This document shows positions 28,272 through 37,884 of a stretch of 64,000 nt of DNA, piece after piece. The translations under genes and the position numbers were made by a program. Below the pieces are notes generated by a model. That model saw only the letters and a program-made list of their open reading frames with translations, made no database searches and had not been told where the DNA came from. How positions within the stretch are numbered: the stretch's first letter is position 1; each line of letters opens with the position of its first letter. The DNA comes from Microbulbifer elongatus (GTDB lineage Bacteria > Pseudomonadota > Gammaproteobacteria > Pseudomonadales > Cellvibrionaceae): NCBI RefSeq assembly GCF_021165935.1, contig NZ_CP088953.1, positions 2,093,501 through 2,157,500 of the forward strand, in the 5' to 3' direction.

Positions 28272-29180
28272 TCAGTTGTGGGAGAACGCCCTGACCTGAT
28301 TGCGAACAAAGTCCAGCAGCGCGGGTGAACCGGTGTGTACCGCGAGCGCTTCCGGAACCGGCACCACCAGCCAGTTCACTGTCCAGGACAAGGCTTCTTC
28401 CTGTCGGAGCTGGTGTGCTGCACTCTGCACCTCCAGTTCCAGATAGGGAGATTCACCGCTCAGGTAGAGTTCGATGTCCCCTTCTCCCGTGGCCATGTCT
28501 GCGGCGGCCACAGGAGGGTAGACTTTGAGGTAGAGCAGCTGATCTACCACGTAGGCGAGCCAGCCCTCACTGCCATTGGCAATGACCTTACCTTCGACCA
28601 ATGGCGCATCTTCGTTGAGAGGAAGCCAGAGGGTGTCTTTGTCCAGGGTGTAGGCCACTTCTCCACGCACGGTTTTGACCGTGTCGGCGTTGACCGGGGC
28701 AAATGCCAGCCCGCGCTTGGGAACGCGGGTAATCTCCCAGGCGGCGACTTCCGGAAAATCCTGTTCGGCATCGATCCGGTAATGCACGGCGATACGCTGG
28801 TCGCTTTCCACCGATACGGTTTTGTACACCTTGGCTCCGGCACCGGGAGCACTGGCGAGGCTCGCGGAATCATCCCCCTGCGTAATGACCGAATAGGGTT
28901 GGTGATCGTGCTCGGGCACCGGTGGCCACTGCCACAGGGATTGGGGGCTGAGCCAGAAGGTGGAGCCGAAGTTGTTGCCGCTGGGCCTGGCCAGCGACAA
29001 CAGATCTTTTTCTCCGTACCGAAGCTCCGTGATCCTGCCGCCGTAGGCGGGATCCAGTACCAGGGAGAGCTTGTCCTTGCTGAGCTGGATACCGGAGGGC
29101 TCCGCGCCGGCGCTTGCGGCTGTCAGCGCGGCAGCGAGTCCCACGATGAACGGCAGATTTCCGATGCGTTCTTGCAGCAT
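28272..29180 (-). CDS. Secreted DUF4380 family protein
   Basis: A 302-residue exported protein with a signal peptide ending near residue 26 (AASAGAEP). The pattern LVLDPAYGGRITELRYGEKDLL resembles the galactose-mutarotase-like fold of DUF4380, and WLSPQSLWQWPP is a family motif. It probably binds or edits a sugar. It starts 5 bases after the stop of the GH3 gene and is thus co-translated in effect with it, which supports a role in beta-glucan use. No catalytic residues can be assigned. Confidence 0.75.
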   Translation of the reverse strand: MLQERIGNLPFIVGLAAALTAASAGAEPSGIQLSKDKLSLVLDPAYGGRITELRYGEKDLLSLARPSGNNFGSTFWLSPQSLWQWPPVPEHDHQPYSVITQGDDSASLASAPGAGAKVYKTVSVESDQRIAVHYRIDAEQDFPEVAAWEITRVPKRGLAFAPVNADTVKTVRGEVAYTLDKDTLWLPLNEDAPLVEGKVIANGSEGWLAYVVDQLLYLKVYPPVAAADMATGEGDIELYLSGESPYLELEVQSAAHQLRQEEALSWTVNWLVVPVPEALAVHTGSPALLDFVRNQVRAFSHN

Positions 29181-29185
29181 GGCGC

Positions 29186-31780
29186 TCAGCTCCCGCAGCG
29201 AATCTGTGCCTGTTCTGCCGCGCCGGGCACAAACTTGATGTTGGCCACAGCCATGGCCAGTTTGCCCTCACTATGCAGAGACAGGCCCTGGGAAACTTTC
29301 GAGAAATCCGCCCCGGCCTTGGCAAAGCATTGCAGGTCGATGGTGACCTGGGACCAGTCCCCTTGCGGCAGGGCCTGAAGTGTACTTTGCAGGGGCAGAG
29401 CACCATTGCACGCTTCACCGGCGCAGGAAATCTGTGCGAATACCGGCGCTACCGGCGCTTCATCGATGCGGATGTCCATGGTGAGAGCGGCACCTTCATT
29501 CAGGTAACGGCTGAGGTCCTGGGGCTTCTGGGTTTCCAGTACCACGCTACCGGCGCGCAGTCCTTTCCAGGTGAGGGCGCGGGCATCTTCCTGAGACAGC
29601 ATATCGATGGAGGCCACGGTGATATTGTCATCGGCGCTGCTGGCGAGGTTGCCGCTGACCCAGACCGGCTCCTGTTCGCCGTCGGCAATAAACAGTTTCC
29701 ACGGTGCCTGTGGGCGCGAGACCATCAGCCAGGCGTCTTCCAGTGCACCATCTACGTAGGACTCACCATCTTCGTTGAGATTGTTGGCCAGTTGTACATC
29801 GCTGGCGTAGTCGAGACCGTAGCCGTAGCTGAACAGCGGCGCATATTCTTCGTCGTCACGGTTGATAACGGTCTGGTGTACCAGCTCCGGCCAGCTGAAC
29901 GAGAGGCGGCCGGTGAAGTCGTAGCGCTTGTTGCCCTCGGCATCGGTCAGCAGCACATCGGCAACCCCGGCGCCTTCCGAGCCCGGCAGCCAGGCCGCCA
30001 CGAAGGCATCCGACAGGTTCAGCTCCTTGTTGACCCACAGGGGGCGGCCGGACAGGAATACACTGATGACCGGAATATTCTGCGCTTTGATTTTCTGCAG
30101 CAATTCCTGATCCTGTTTACTGCCCAGCTGGAATTCGATGCTGGCCAGGTCCCCGTGCCACTCGGCGTAAGGATCTTCGCCAAATACCACGATGGCCACG
30201 TCGGGCTTCTCGCCCGCAAAGTCTTCTGGTGCCAGCGCGCCATTTTCTCTCAAGACAACCTGGCCACCGGCGGCATCCACCGCCTGTTTGATACCGGTAT
30301 AAATGGAGGTGGCACCGGGGAAGTCTTCGGCGGTGTTGCCGGTTCCCTGCCAGGAGATGGTCCAGCCGCCGCTCTGTTTGGAGATGTTGTCGGCACCGTC
30401 ACCGGCCACCAGAATTTTCTGACGCGCATCTACCGGCAGCAGTTGATCATTATTTTTGAGTAATACCAGGGACTTGCGCACGGCCTCGCGGGCGATGGCA
30501 CGGTGCTCCGGACTGCCGAGAATACCGTTTTTACCCGCCAGCGGACGATCCCGCTCAAACAGCCCCGCGCGGATTTTTACCCGCAGGATACGGCTGACCG
30601 CATCGTCGATGCGGCTCATGGGAATCTCCCCACTCTTGACCTGGGCGAGGGTGTTTTCCAACAGCGCCTTCCACTCGGAAGTGATCATGAACATATCCAG
30701 GCCGGCATTGACCGCCGCGGCACAGCTGTCGATGGAGCAGCCATCCACGAAGCGGTGGCCGTTCCAGTCGCCCACCACAAAGCCGTCAAACCCGAGGCGC
30801 TCTTTGAGTACGTCGGTGAGCAGGTATTTATGTCCGTGCAGACGTTTGCCGTTCCAGCTGTTGAAGGAGGCCATCACCGATTGCACGCCGGACTCCAGTG
30901 CGGTGAAGTAACCGGCGGCGTGGATCTCGGCCAGTTCTTTTTCACTGACCAGGGTATCGCCCCGGTCAATTCCGCGGGTGGTGCCGCCGTCGCCAACAAA
31001 ATGTTTGGCGGCGGAAACCAGGTGGCGGCCGTCGAGAAATTCTTCGGTGTTTTTATCTCCCTGGATTCCCTTGATCATCTCCCGGGCGTAAGCGGCGACG
31101 ATTTCCGGGTCTTCGGAGTAGCTTTCAAAGGTGCGCCCCCAGCGGTCGTCGCGTACCACGGCAATGGTGGGCGCAAAGGTCCAGTCGACACCGGTGACCG
31201 CCACTTCGCGGGCGGTGGCTTCGCCAATGCGGCGGATCAGGTCCGGGTCGCGGGCGGCGCCGAGGCCGATATTGTGCGGGAACAGGGTTGCGCCGATCAC
31301 ATTGTTGTGACCGTGGACAGCGTCACTGCCCCAGATGATCGGAATCGCAACGCCGCCGTCAGAGGTGTCCATAGACGCGGCAAAGTAGGCGTCGGCCAGC
31401 TGTCGCCAATCGTCGGGTGTGGCGAATTTGTCGTTGTTCGGGAAGGTACCACCGCCGTTGAGAATGGAGCCGATATGGTATTTTTTGACTTCTTCCGGCG
31501 TAATGGATTTGATTTCTGCCTGCATCATCTGGCCGACTTTTTCTTCCAGTGTCATCTGAGACAGCAGGTCGGCAATACGGGCTTCGAGTTTTTCGTCTTT
31601 GGGGAAAGCCGGCGCCAGTTTGGGCCAGTTTTCCAGGGAATACTGTTCGGTTTGTATCGGCTGATTTTCCGTTGCCTGCGGCGTATGGGTGGCGTTATCG
31701 GAGCTGTTTTCAGGCTCGCTGCAGGCAGTAAGGGCCGTTGCCAGCATGATGCTTGCTGACAGGGATTTCAGGTAAGACAT
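29186..31780 (-). CDS. Lipoprotein GH3 exo-beta-glucosidase (ExoP-like)
   Basis: An 864-residue GH3 enzyme of the exo-1,3/1,4-beta-glucosidase group known from Pseudoalteromonas ExoP. Lipobox LTAC gives Cys20 as the lipidated residue, so it sits on a membrane facing the periplasm or outside. GH3 domain 1 has KHFVGDGGT and the nucleophile Asp338 in VVGDWNGH. Domain 2 follows (about 430-640) and a C-terminal carbohydrate-binding-like domain of about 170 residues ends the protein. The ATG at 31780 has GGAG 5 bases upstream. It removes glucose from the ends of beta-glucan oligomers. Confidence 0.9.
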   Translation of the reverse strand: MSYLKSLSASIMLATALTACSEPENSSDNATHTPQATENQPIQTEQYSLENWPKLAPAFPKDEKLEARIADLLSQMTLEEKVGQMMQAEIKSITPEEVKKYHIGSILNGGGTFPNNDKFATPDDWRQLADAYFAASMDTSDGGVAIPIIWGSDAVHGHNNVIGATLFPHNIGLGAARDPDLIRRIGEATAREVAVTGVDWTFAPTIAVVRDDRWGRTFESYSEDPEIVAAYAREMIKGIQGDKNTEEFLDGRHLVSAAKHFVGDGGTTRGIDRGDTLVSEKELAEIHAAGYFTALESGVQSVMASFNSWNGKRLHGHKYLLTDVLKERLGFDGFVVGDWNGHRFVDGCSIDSCAAAVNAGLDMFMITSEWKALLENTLAQVKSGEIPMSRIDDAVSRILRVKIRAGLFERDRPLAGKNGILGSPEHRAIAREAVRKSLVLLKNNDQLLPVDARQKILVAGDGADNISKQSGGWTISWQGTGNTAEDFPGATSIYTGIKQAVDAAGGQVVLRENGALAPEDFAGEKPDVAIVVFGEDPYAEWHGDLASIEFQLGSKQDQELLQKIKAQNIPVISVFLSGRPLWVNKELNLSDAFVAAWLPGSEGAGVADVLLTDAEGNKRYDFTGRLSFSWPELVHQTVINRDDEEYAPLFSYGYGLDYASDVQLANNLNEDGESYVDGALEDAWLMVSRPQAPWKLFIADGEQEPVWVSGNLASSADDNITVASIDMLSQEDARALTWKGLRAGSVVLETQKPQDLSRYLNEGAALTMDIRIDEAPVAPVFAQISCAGEACNGALPLQSTLQALPQGDWSQVTIDLQCFAKAGADFSKVSQGLSLHSEGKLAMAVANIKFVPGAAEQAQIRCGS

Positions 31781-31821
31781 GGGCACTCCGTAACGGGTCC
31801 GGTGCGGAACGTCGCTAATTC

Positions 31822-31864
31822 AAAAAAGGCGGGGGCCTTGAGAAAGGGTGATCAAGGCCCCCGC
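31822..31864 (-). terminator. Rho-independent terminator between TonB receptor 1 and GH3
   Basis: A perfect 13-bp stem (31829-31841 with 31852-31864) is followed on the minus strand by TTTTTT (31827-31822). It should separate the receptor transcript from the GH3 gene, unless read-through is regulated. Confidence 0.92.
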
Positions 31865-31968
31865 AATCACTACATGTGAAACGTGTGTTTCTTACACGTC
31901 GAGAGAGCAGGGGAGTCATTTACCGGGCCCGCCGCGCAATAAAAGCGTGCCCGGCTTACAGCAACCGC

Positions 31969-34491
31969 TTAGAAGTTCACCTTGAAGCGCGCGCCGTAAG
32001 TGCGCGGCAGATTGGTGAATCTAATGTTGTTGCCGTGATCAATGATTCCCTTATTAGAGACGGTTATGTCGGTCAAATTGGCCCCATAAAGTTCAACGCG
32101 GTATTTACCGGAGTTGTCGGTGAAGCCAATACCCGCATCCACATTCACGTATCCATCCACTTGATCCGCGTAATCCGGATCACTACCGATGACGGTCTCA
32201 CCATCTACCAGGTCGTAGTCGGTGTTGTTCCAGATACTCAGGTAGTAATCGCTGCGGTACATGGCGGAAACAGACCAGTCGAAGGTACCTGCGGAGGTAT
32301 CCAGCTGCTGGGACAGAGCCATGGTCATGGTGAATTCTGAAGCCTGCGGCAGGCGCTTGCCGGAAATATCCACGATCGGCAGATCGGTGCCCCAGCCCTG
32401 GCGGGTGTCCGCCATGGTGCCTTCCTTGATTTCCGCATTCAGCCACAGAGCGGTCATGTCCAGCATCAGGTCCGCGGGCAGCAGGAATTTGCTTTCCAGT
32501 TCCAGACCGGTGATTTCGGAGTCCGCGATATTGCGGTTTTGCAGGGAGCTCGCGCCCTCATCGTCTGCAGTGGCCACAATCATCTGGAACACCTGATCGG
32601 TGTAGTCGTAGAAGAACGCGGAAGCATTCAGTCGCGTGGGGACGTTGCCGAGGGTGAGTTCGTTTTTGCTGCCCACTTCATACATCACCAGTTTTTCCGG
32701 TGCGTAGGGGATGGCGATCAGATCGCCATTGGGATCCACCAGGCTGTCGTTGAAGCCGCCAGACTTGTGGCCGGAGGCAATGCTGGCAAACAGCATATTG
32801 TCTTCGGTCAGCTGGTAAGTACCGCCGATACGGAAGTCGACATAGTCTTCCTCGTAGGAACCTTCCTGTTGCTGCGGGCCGTAGTAGCCACCCTCCATGT
32901 CGGAACCGAAGGCACAGCTGTCGCTGTCCTGCAGGCACACGGCGATTTCATCGAAGTTATCGTCGACACCGAAGCTCTTGATGCCGGATAGCAGATAGCT
33001 CAGTGCATCAATTTTGCTCAGGTCGTACTCGTCGCGGGAGAGACCGTCATAGACGAAGCCGGGGCTGCCCCAGCGGATGGATTCGGGGCGGTCCTCTCCG
33101 GCCCAGAAGCCAAAGCCGTAGTTGCCGCCGGTGCCGTAACGGTACTTTTCTTCCTCGGTGCGGCGAATGCCGGCAAAGCCGGTCAGCTGTTCGGTGAAGT
33201 CATAGGAAACGTCCGCGTACACCGCGAGGGAGGAGCCATCCACGTCGGGCATGACCCACTCAGTGGCGTTGTACCAGTTTTCGATGCCGGCAACGTCGGT
33301 GAGGCTCATCAGGCCTGCTGCCTGGTCTTCATCGAACTGGAAGATACCCGCAGTCCAGGACAGTGCGCCGTCGCCATTGGAGAAGAAGCGCAGCTCGTTG
33401 ACCACGGACTCAGACTGGGTGTCCCAGTACTGGGTGCTGTAGTTTTCCTGGTTGACGTCATCGTGACCCGGGTAATACACACCGTCGTTGGACGCGTTGG
33501 TCTGTTTGAAGTCCAGATCCCAGTAGCTGCTCGACAGTTCTACGGAGAAGCCGTCAAAGTCGTGGGTCAGTACCGCCATGATACCGGTGTGGGTGGAATC
33601 CAGGTCGCCCTCGGTGCCGCGATAGAGCACCGCACGCGGATCGTCCAGGTCATCGAAATCGTAGCCGGACTGCAGCGCCTGCTTGATCTGGGCACCGGGA
33701 TAACCGGTGCCGCCTTCCTGGGTCTGGTCGGCGACCACATAGAGTGAAGTATTCTCACCGACTTCCCACAGGGCGGAGAGACGGAAGGACTGGACGTCTT
33801 CACTGCCGGCGGCATCCAGGGTGCTGTTGGCGCTGGCGTTGCTGAAGTAGGGGTCGTGTTGCTCGGTGTAGCCGGCGAGACGCAGGGCGAAGGTATCGGT
33901 GACCGGCAGGTTCACGGCACCGCGAGCGCCGAAGTTGTTGAAGTTGCCAGCGGAGACTTCCAGGTCTGCACTGGTGCCATCCAGGTCCGGGCGGTTGGCC
34001 ACAATGTTGAGGGTGCCGGCGGTGGCGTTGCGTCCGCGCAGGGTGCCCTGAGGGCCTTTCTTAACTTCGACCCGGGCAATATCGTAGAACATGGCGCCAA
34101 TACCGCGGGGGCGGGGAATGTACACGCCGTTTAGGTGGGTGGCGGCGGCCGGGTCACCCAGCTCGGTGTTGTTACTGGAGCCTACACCGCGAATGTAGAT
34201 CTCCATATTGCCTTCCTGATCGGCAATATTGAGGCCGGGAACCACGTTTTGCAGGTTCTGGAAGTTGGTACCCACACCGAGACGGTCGAGGCTGTCCTGG
34301 TCGAAGGACTGGGCGACGCCGGCGACGCTTTGCAAGGTCTGCTCACGGCGTTCAACGGTGACTACCACTTCTTCCAGGGCTTGTGACGTGGTGGCTTCTT
34401 CGTCAGATTGGGCGTAAATCCCACCGCTAAAGAACCCAGCCAGAACTGCGGTCACAGCCGCAGCCAGTTGATCTCGCTTGAATCGCACCAT
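31969..34491 (-). CDS. TonB-dependent receptor 1
   Basis: An 840-residue outer-membrane receptor. A signal peptide (about 1-27) is followed by a TonB-box-like segment (EEVVVTVERR), a plug domain with IYIRGVGSSN and GPQGTLRGRNATAGTLNI, then a 22-strand barrel ending in YGARFKVNF. It should import an oligosaccharide in an energy-dependent manner. The ATG at 34491 has AAGGAG 9 bases upstream. It is divergent from an AraC-type regulator. No SusD-like partner is present, as usual for gammaproteobacterial loci. It is a paralogue of the receptor at 40396-43122. Confidence 0.92.
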   Translation of the reverse strand: MVRFKRDQLAAAVTAVLAGFFSGGIYAQSDEEATTSQALEEVVVTVERREQTLQSVAGVAQSFDQDSLDRLGVGTNFQNLQNVVPGLNIADQEGNMEIYIRGVGSSNNTELGDPAAATHLNGVYIPRPRGIGAMFYDIARVEVKKGPQGTLRGRNATAGTLNIVANRPDLDGTSADLEVSAGNFNNFGARGAVNLPVTDTFALRLAGYTEQHDPYFSNASANSTLDAAGSEDVQSFRLSALWEVGENTSLYVVADQTQEGGTGYPGAQIKQALQSGYDFDDLDDPRAVLYRGTEGDLDSTHTGIMAVLTHDFDGFSVELSSSYWDLDFKQTNASNDGVYYPGHDDVNQENYSTQYWDTQSESVVNELRFFSNGDGALSWTAGIFQFDEDQAAGLMSLTDVAGIENWYNATEWVMPDVDGSSLAVYADVSYDFTEQLTGFAGIRRTEEEKYRYGTGGNYGFGFWAGEDRPESIRWGSPGFVYDGLSRDEYDLSKIDALSYLLSGIKSFGVDDNFDEIAVCLQDSDSCAFGSDMEGGYYGPQQQEGSYEEDYVDFRIGGTYQLTEDNMLFASIASGHKSGGFNDSLVDPNGDLIAIPYAPEKLVMYEVGSKNELTLGNVPTRLNASAFFYDYTDQVFQMIVATADDEGASSLQNRNIADSEITGLELESKFLLPADLMLDMTALWLNAEIKEGTMADTRQGWGTDLPIVDISGKRLPQASEFTMTMALSQQLDTSAGTFDWSVSAMYRSDYYLSIWNNTDYDLVDGETVIGSDPDYADQVDGYVNVDAGIGFTDNSGKYRVELYGANLTDITVSNKGIIDHGNNIRFTNLPRTYGARFKVNF

Positions 34492-34657
34492 CGCTGGCAC
34501 TCCTTTTTATGTTTGTGATTATTTCTTGGTCGTCAGATCGAGTACTTCTCAGTCTCCCGAGAATACTGACCGCCGAGCGCACTGCGAGTCGTCTCACTTA
34601 GGACATCTGCACAAAATTGAACGTCCAGATACCGGGTATGCACAAAGTCTTACGTTT

Positions 34658-34695
34658 ATTATGGCGCCATTCTGGCTGTTATTTAAACATTCTGG
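34658..34695 (-). promoter_or_regulatory. Candidate activator-dependent promoter of TonB receptor 1 with direct repeats
   Basis: On the minus strand -10 CATAAT (34663-34658) lies 17 bases after a poor -35 TTAAAT (34686-34681). CATTCTGG is repeated at 34668-34675 and 34688-34695 (20-base period), overlapping the spacer and abutting the -35. This is the layout of AraC-type class II activation. The regulator would be the divergent gene at 34797. Confidence 0.5.
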
Positions 34696-34796
34696 TAGTC
34701 TTCCCTCAAAATACTGCGGCTGTCTCCTGGCCTTGTGGGACAATCGTCTCTGCTTTAAAAGCAGACAATAACAATACCGAGAGAAGCGCTCCTCCC

Positions 34797-36029
34797 ATGG
34801 ATATCCTCCTGTTTAACGTGCACGACATCGTCCTGATGATGACGAGTTACCAGTGCCTGCTATTCGCATTGCTGCTCACGGCGGTGCGCAGTGAACAGAA
34901 ATTCAGCTTCCTGCTGTTGGCCGCGTTTCTGGTGACCCAGGCCATGATTCCCATGGATACACTGATCAGCTACGGGGCCGGTGTGCGTCAATGGGCGATC
35001 GATACCTCGCCGAATCTGTTTTACGTGTTCGGTTTCGCCTACTGGCTGGAGGGGCCGGTACTGCTGTGGTACACCCGCTCGCTGATCTATAAGGACTACC
35101 GTCTGGCCCGTTCGGACCTGGTGTATCTGCTGCCATTTCTCGGTTACGCCCTGTACGAGTACTTCACCTACTTCCGCTTCGACAGCGCCACCAAAATTGC
35201 CATGCTGGAGGGGTATACCCCCTACGGCGAAACCCTGGTGAACCTGATTATCGGCTTTGGTCGCGAGTCTTTGCGCCTGCTGTTCGGGGTCTTCTGCCTG
35301 ATCGAGATTCGCAACTGTCGGCGCCAGATGCGCGATACCTACTCCAATGTGGAGCGCATCGACTTCAAATGGCTGCTGATTCTGGTGTGGGGCTTTTTAT
35401 TGCTGCGTGGTTGGGCGGTGCTGGTCAATGTGGCCCTGACTCTGGCTGCACAAACCGACGTGCCGGTGGACTTCCGGATCATGGGGCTGGCCAGCAATTA
35501 CACGGTATTTATCCTGATCAGTGCGATGATCTTCTTCAGCCTCAGCTACGCGTCCATGTTCGAGGGGATCGATCGCAAGCAGGACGGAGGCGAGGCACCT
35601 GTCCCGGACGCCCCTGCCGGGGAGATGGAGGAAGAGGTCAAGCCGGCGGTGGACACCGCGTTGGCGGATCGTATTGCCCGCTTCATGGAGACAGAAAAGC
35701 CCTACCTGGAGCCCTCTCTGACGCTGGAGCAGCTGGCCGGCAAGCTGGATGTGCCCAAGCGCAGCGTTTCCAACACCATCAACCGACACTTTGAACGGAA
35801 TTTCTTTGAGTTCGTGAATCAGTATCGGATCGAAGAGGCCAAAAACAAGCTGAGTGACCCGGACTGCGTGGATCTCACGGTCATGGATATCCTGCTGGAC
35901 AGTGGCTTCAACACCAAGGCCACATTCAATGCTTTCTTTAAGAAGTTGGTGGGTATGACGCCGACGGAATACCGCAAGAACGCGCTCCGCGGACAGAGTT
36001 TGCCGGAAAAAACTGCGTCCGTGCAGTGA
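34797..36029 (+). CDS. Membrane-anchored AraC-type regulator 1
   Basis: A 410-residue protein from the ATG at 34797 (MDILLFNVHDIVLMM). The frame is open further upstream, but those residues lack similarity to the paralogue. The N-terminal half has about seven membrane segments (to about residue 245). A linker rich in Glu and Pro is followed by an AraC-type double helix-turn-helix (about 295-395; LEQLAGKLDVPKRSVSNTINRHF and ILLDSGFNTKATFNAFFKKLVGMTPTEYR in parts). It should sense a signal at the membrane and control the divergent receptor gene. Its paralogue is at 45738. Confidence 0.87.
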   Translation: MDILLFNVHDIVLMMTSYQCLLFALLLTAVRSEQKFSFLLLAAFLVTQAMIPMDTLISYGAGVRQWAIDTSPNLFYVFGFAYWLEGPVLLWYTRSLIYKDYRLARSDLVYLLPFLGYALYEYFTYFRFDSATKIAMLEGYTPYGETLVNLIIGFGRESLRLLFGVFCLIEIRNCRRQMRDTYSNVERIDFKWLLILVWGFLLLRGWAVLVNVALTLAAQTDVPVDFRIMGLASNYTVFILISAMIFFSLSYASMFEGIDRKQDGGEAPVPDAPAGEMEEEVKPAVDTALADRIARFMETEKPYLEPSLTLEQLAGKLDVPKRSVSNTINRHFERNFFEFVNQYRIEEAKNKLSDPDCVDLTVMDILLDSGFNTKATFNAFFKKLVGMTPTEYRKNALRGQSLPEKTASVQ

Positions 36030-36110
36030 TAAGGTGGCTTCCCTGTCGATTCAGCCAAGGTGACATCCAGTGTTGGATGGAGGGAGATGAATCTGTCGAT
36101 TGCTAATCCA

Positions 36111-36146
36111 GAGATCCGCTGCCCGCCCAGCGGTACAGCGGATCTC
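36111..36146. repeat. Hairpin between converging genes
   Basis: GAGATCCGCTG (36111-36121) and its exact complement at 36136-36146 form an 11-bp stem. No T run follows on either strand. It may help end both converging transcripts. Confidence 0.6.
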
Positions 36147-36158
36147 CGGGAATACGGG

Positions 36159-37613
36159 TTAGCCGCGCATCTGTTCCAGCTCTAACCCTTTGGTCTCGTG
36201 CACCATATACAGTACAAACGCCACAGAGAGCAGTGCGAACAGAGTGTAGATACCATAGGCGCCCGCCAGGCCGATGCCGGTCAGCATAATCGGGAAGGTC
36301 ATGGTGATGGCAAAGTTTGCTACCCACTGCGCCAGACCGGAAACCGCCAGGCCGGAGCCGCGGATCTGGTTGGGGAACATCTCACCAAGCATGGTCCACA
36401 TGGCCGGCCCCCAGGAGCCATTGAAGAAGAACACGTAGGCGTTGGCTGCGATCAGTGCCAGCAGGCCCATGCTCTGGGAGAGCTGTAATTTACCGTCCAC
36501 CAGGGACGAGTTGGCGAAAGCAAAGGCCACCAGGCCAAGGGTCACCGCCATACCGATGGAGCCTACCAGCAGCAGCGGCTTGCGGCCGATTCTGTCGATC
36601 AGTGCCATGGTGATCAGGCAGGCTGCGATGCTGACGCCGCCGGAAATGATATTGATCAGCAGGGCGTCGGACTCGGAGAAGCCCACCGCCTGCCACAGTA
36701 CCGCACCGTAGTAGAACACCACGTTGATGCCCACCAGCTGCTGGAATACCGCCAGGCCGATACCCACCCAGACGATTTTGCGGACCTTGCCGACCCGTTG
36801 ACCGGCACTTTCCAGCAGATCCGACATGCGCGGGCGGTGATCCGCTGCGACCGACTGGCGAATACTCTCCAGCTTTTCGTTTACAGCGGCTTCGCCATAC
36901 AGTTTGCCCAGTACTTCGCGGGCACGGGCCGTCTGCTTCGACAGCACCAGGTAGCGCGGGCTTTCCGGAATCATCAGAAGCGCGAGGAAGAACAGGGTGG
37001 CGGGGGCAATTTCGATCCAGAACATCCAGCGCCAGGCGGTAAAGCCCATCCACCACTCATTCACGGCTGAGCCGGCGGTGTTGGCCAGCCAGTAGTTGCT
37101 GACAAATGCAGCGAACAACCCGGAAATAATGGCGATCTGGTTGATCGTGATCAGGCGTCCACGGATGGCCGCCGGGGCAATCTCACTGATATAAGCCGGC
37201 GACATCACACTGGCGGCGCCCACCGCCAGACCGCCCAGAATGCGATACACCACGAACTCCGGCGAACTGGTCGCGATACCAGAACCCCAGGCACTTAAAA
37301 TAAAAAATACTGCGGAAATCAGCAGCAGGGTTTTGCGTCCCCAGCGGTCCGCCAGGCGCCCGGCAAAAAAGGCACCCACCGCGCAGCCGAGCAGCATGGA
37401 TGCCACATTGAAGCCGGTCCCAGCGGTATTGGAGTTGAATGCCTGCTGCAGTCCGGTGACGGTGCCGTTGATCACGCCACTGTCGAAACCGAACAGAAAA
37501 CCACCGATTGTGGCCACACCACAGATCAGCACGATAAAGGGTAGGGGAGGTGCGTCTTGACGGCTCTGGGCGGCGCCCTGAATGCCATCGACGGAGTTCT
37601 CAATCGCTTGCAT
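36159..37613 (-). CDS. MFS sugar porter (sugar:H+ symporter)
   Basis: A 484-residue inner-membrane protein with twelve predicted helices. Sugar-porter motifs are present: RLADRWGRKTLL after helix 2, PESPRYL after helix 6, LIDRIGRKPLL after helix 8, and PNQIRGSGLAV before the last helices; QQLVGINVVFYYG is the substrate-binding helix 7. It is of the XylE/GalP type and would take up glucose or xylose released by the locus enzymes. AGGAAG lies 5 bases before the ATG at 37613. Confidence 0.92.
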   Translation of the reverse strand: MQAIENSVDGIQGAAQSRQDAPPLPFIVLICGVATIGGFLFGFDSGVINGTVTGLQQAFNSNTAGTGFNVASMLLGCAVGAFFAGRLADRWGRKTLLLISAVFFILSAWGSGIATSSPEFVVYRILGGLAVGAASVMSPAYISEIAPAAIRGRLITINQIAIISGLFAAFVSNYWLANTAGSAVNEWWMGFTAWRWMFWIEIAPATLFFLALLMIPESPRYLVLSKQTARAREVLGKLYGEAAVNEKLESIRQSVAADHRPRMSDLLESAGQRVGKVRKIVWVGIGLAVFQQLVGINVVFYYGAVLWQAVGFSESDALLINIISGGVSIAACLITMALIDRIGRKPLLLVGSIGMAVTLGLVAFAFANSSLVDGKLQLSQSMGLLALIAANAYVFFFNGSWGPAMWTMLGEMFPNQIRGSGLAVSGLAQWVANFAITMTFPIMLTGIGLAGAYGIYTLFALLSVAFVLYMVHETKGLELEQMRG

Positions 37614-37744
37614 AGCTACTTCCTGCATTTTTTATTTTCGGTGATCGGGTAGCGGGTATCCGCCCGAGTCTGTGAGTAAGTGGTTGTTCTTGTAATCGAT
37701 GCACCCGCAAGGGGGCAGTCTTAATAGTGACGTGTGGGTGGCGT

Positions 37745-37784
37745 AAAAGCGTCCTACTTTAGGAAAATACCTAAAGTTGGACGC
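37745..37784 (-). terminator. Long hairpin terminator after bglX
   Basis: Arms 37749-37763 and 37770-37784 pair in 14 of 15 positions around AAAATA. On the minus strand the stem is followed by CTTTT. It lies 100 bases after the bglX stop and before the MFS gene. Its centre, ACTTTAGG-N6-CCTAAAGT, is a perfect palindrome and could also be an operator. Confidence 0.75.
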
Positions 37785-37800
37785 CGTGGGAGGCTCCCAT

Positions 37801-37841
37801 CCGTCCCAGTTTGCGCCGCGCGCCGGCAAACGGTGGGACGG
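37801..37841. repeat. Second imperfect hairpin between bglX and the MFS gene
   Basis: CCGTCCCA (37801-37808) pairs with TGGGACGG (37834-37841), and TTTGC with GCAAA inside. It has no T run. With the hairpin at 37745-37784 it makes a tandem structured spacer. Confidence 0.6.
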
Positions 37842-37884
37842 ACGGAGCAACCTGTGAGACGTTGCCTGTTTCTCGGGAGGAGCG

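Noticed and set aside
29273..31759. Long plus-strand frames opposite the GH3 lipoprotein gene
   Set aside because: The minus-strand GH3 protein has clear catalytic motifs over the whole stretch; the plus frames have none.
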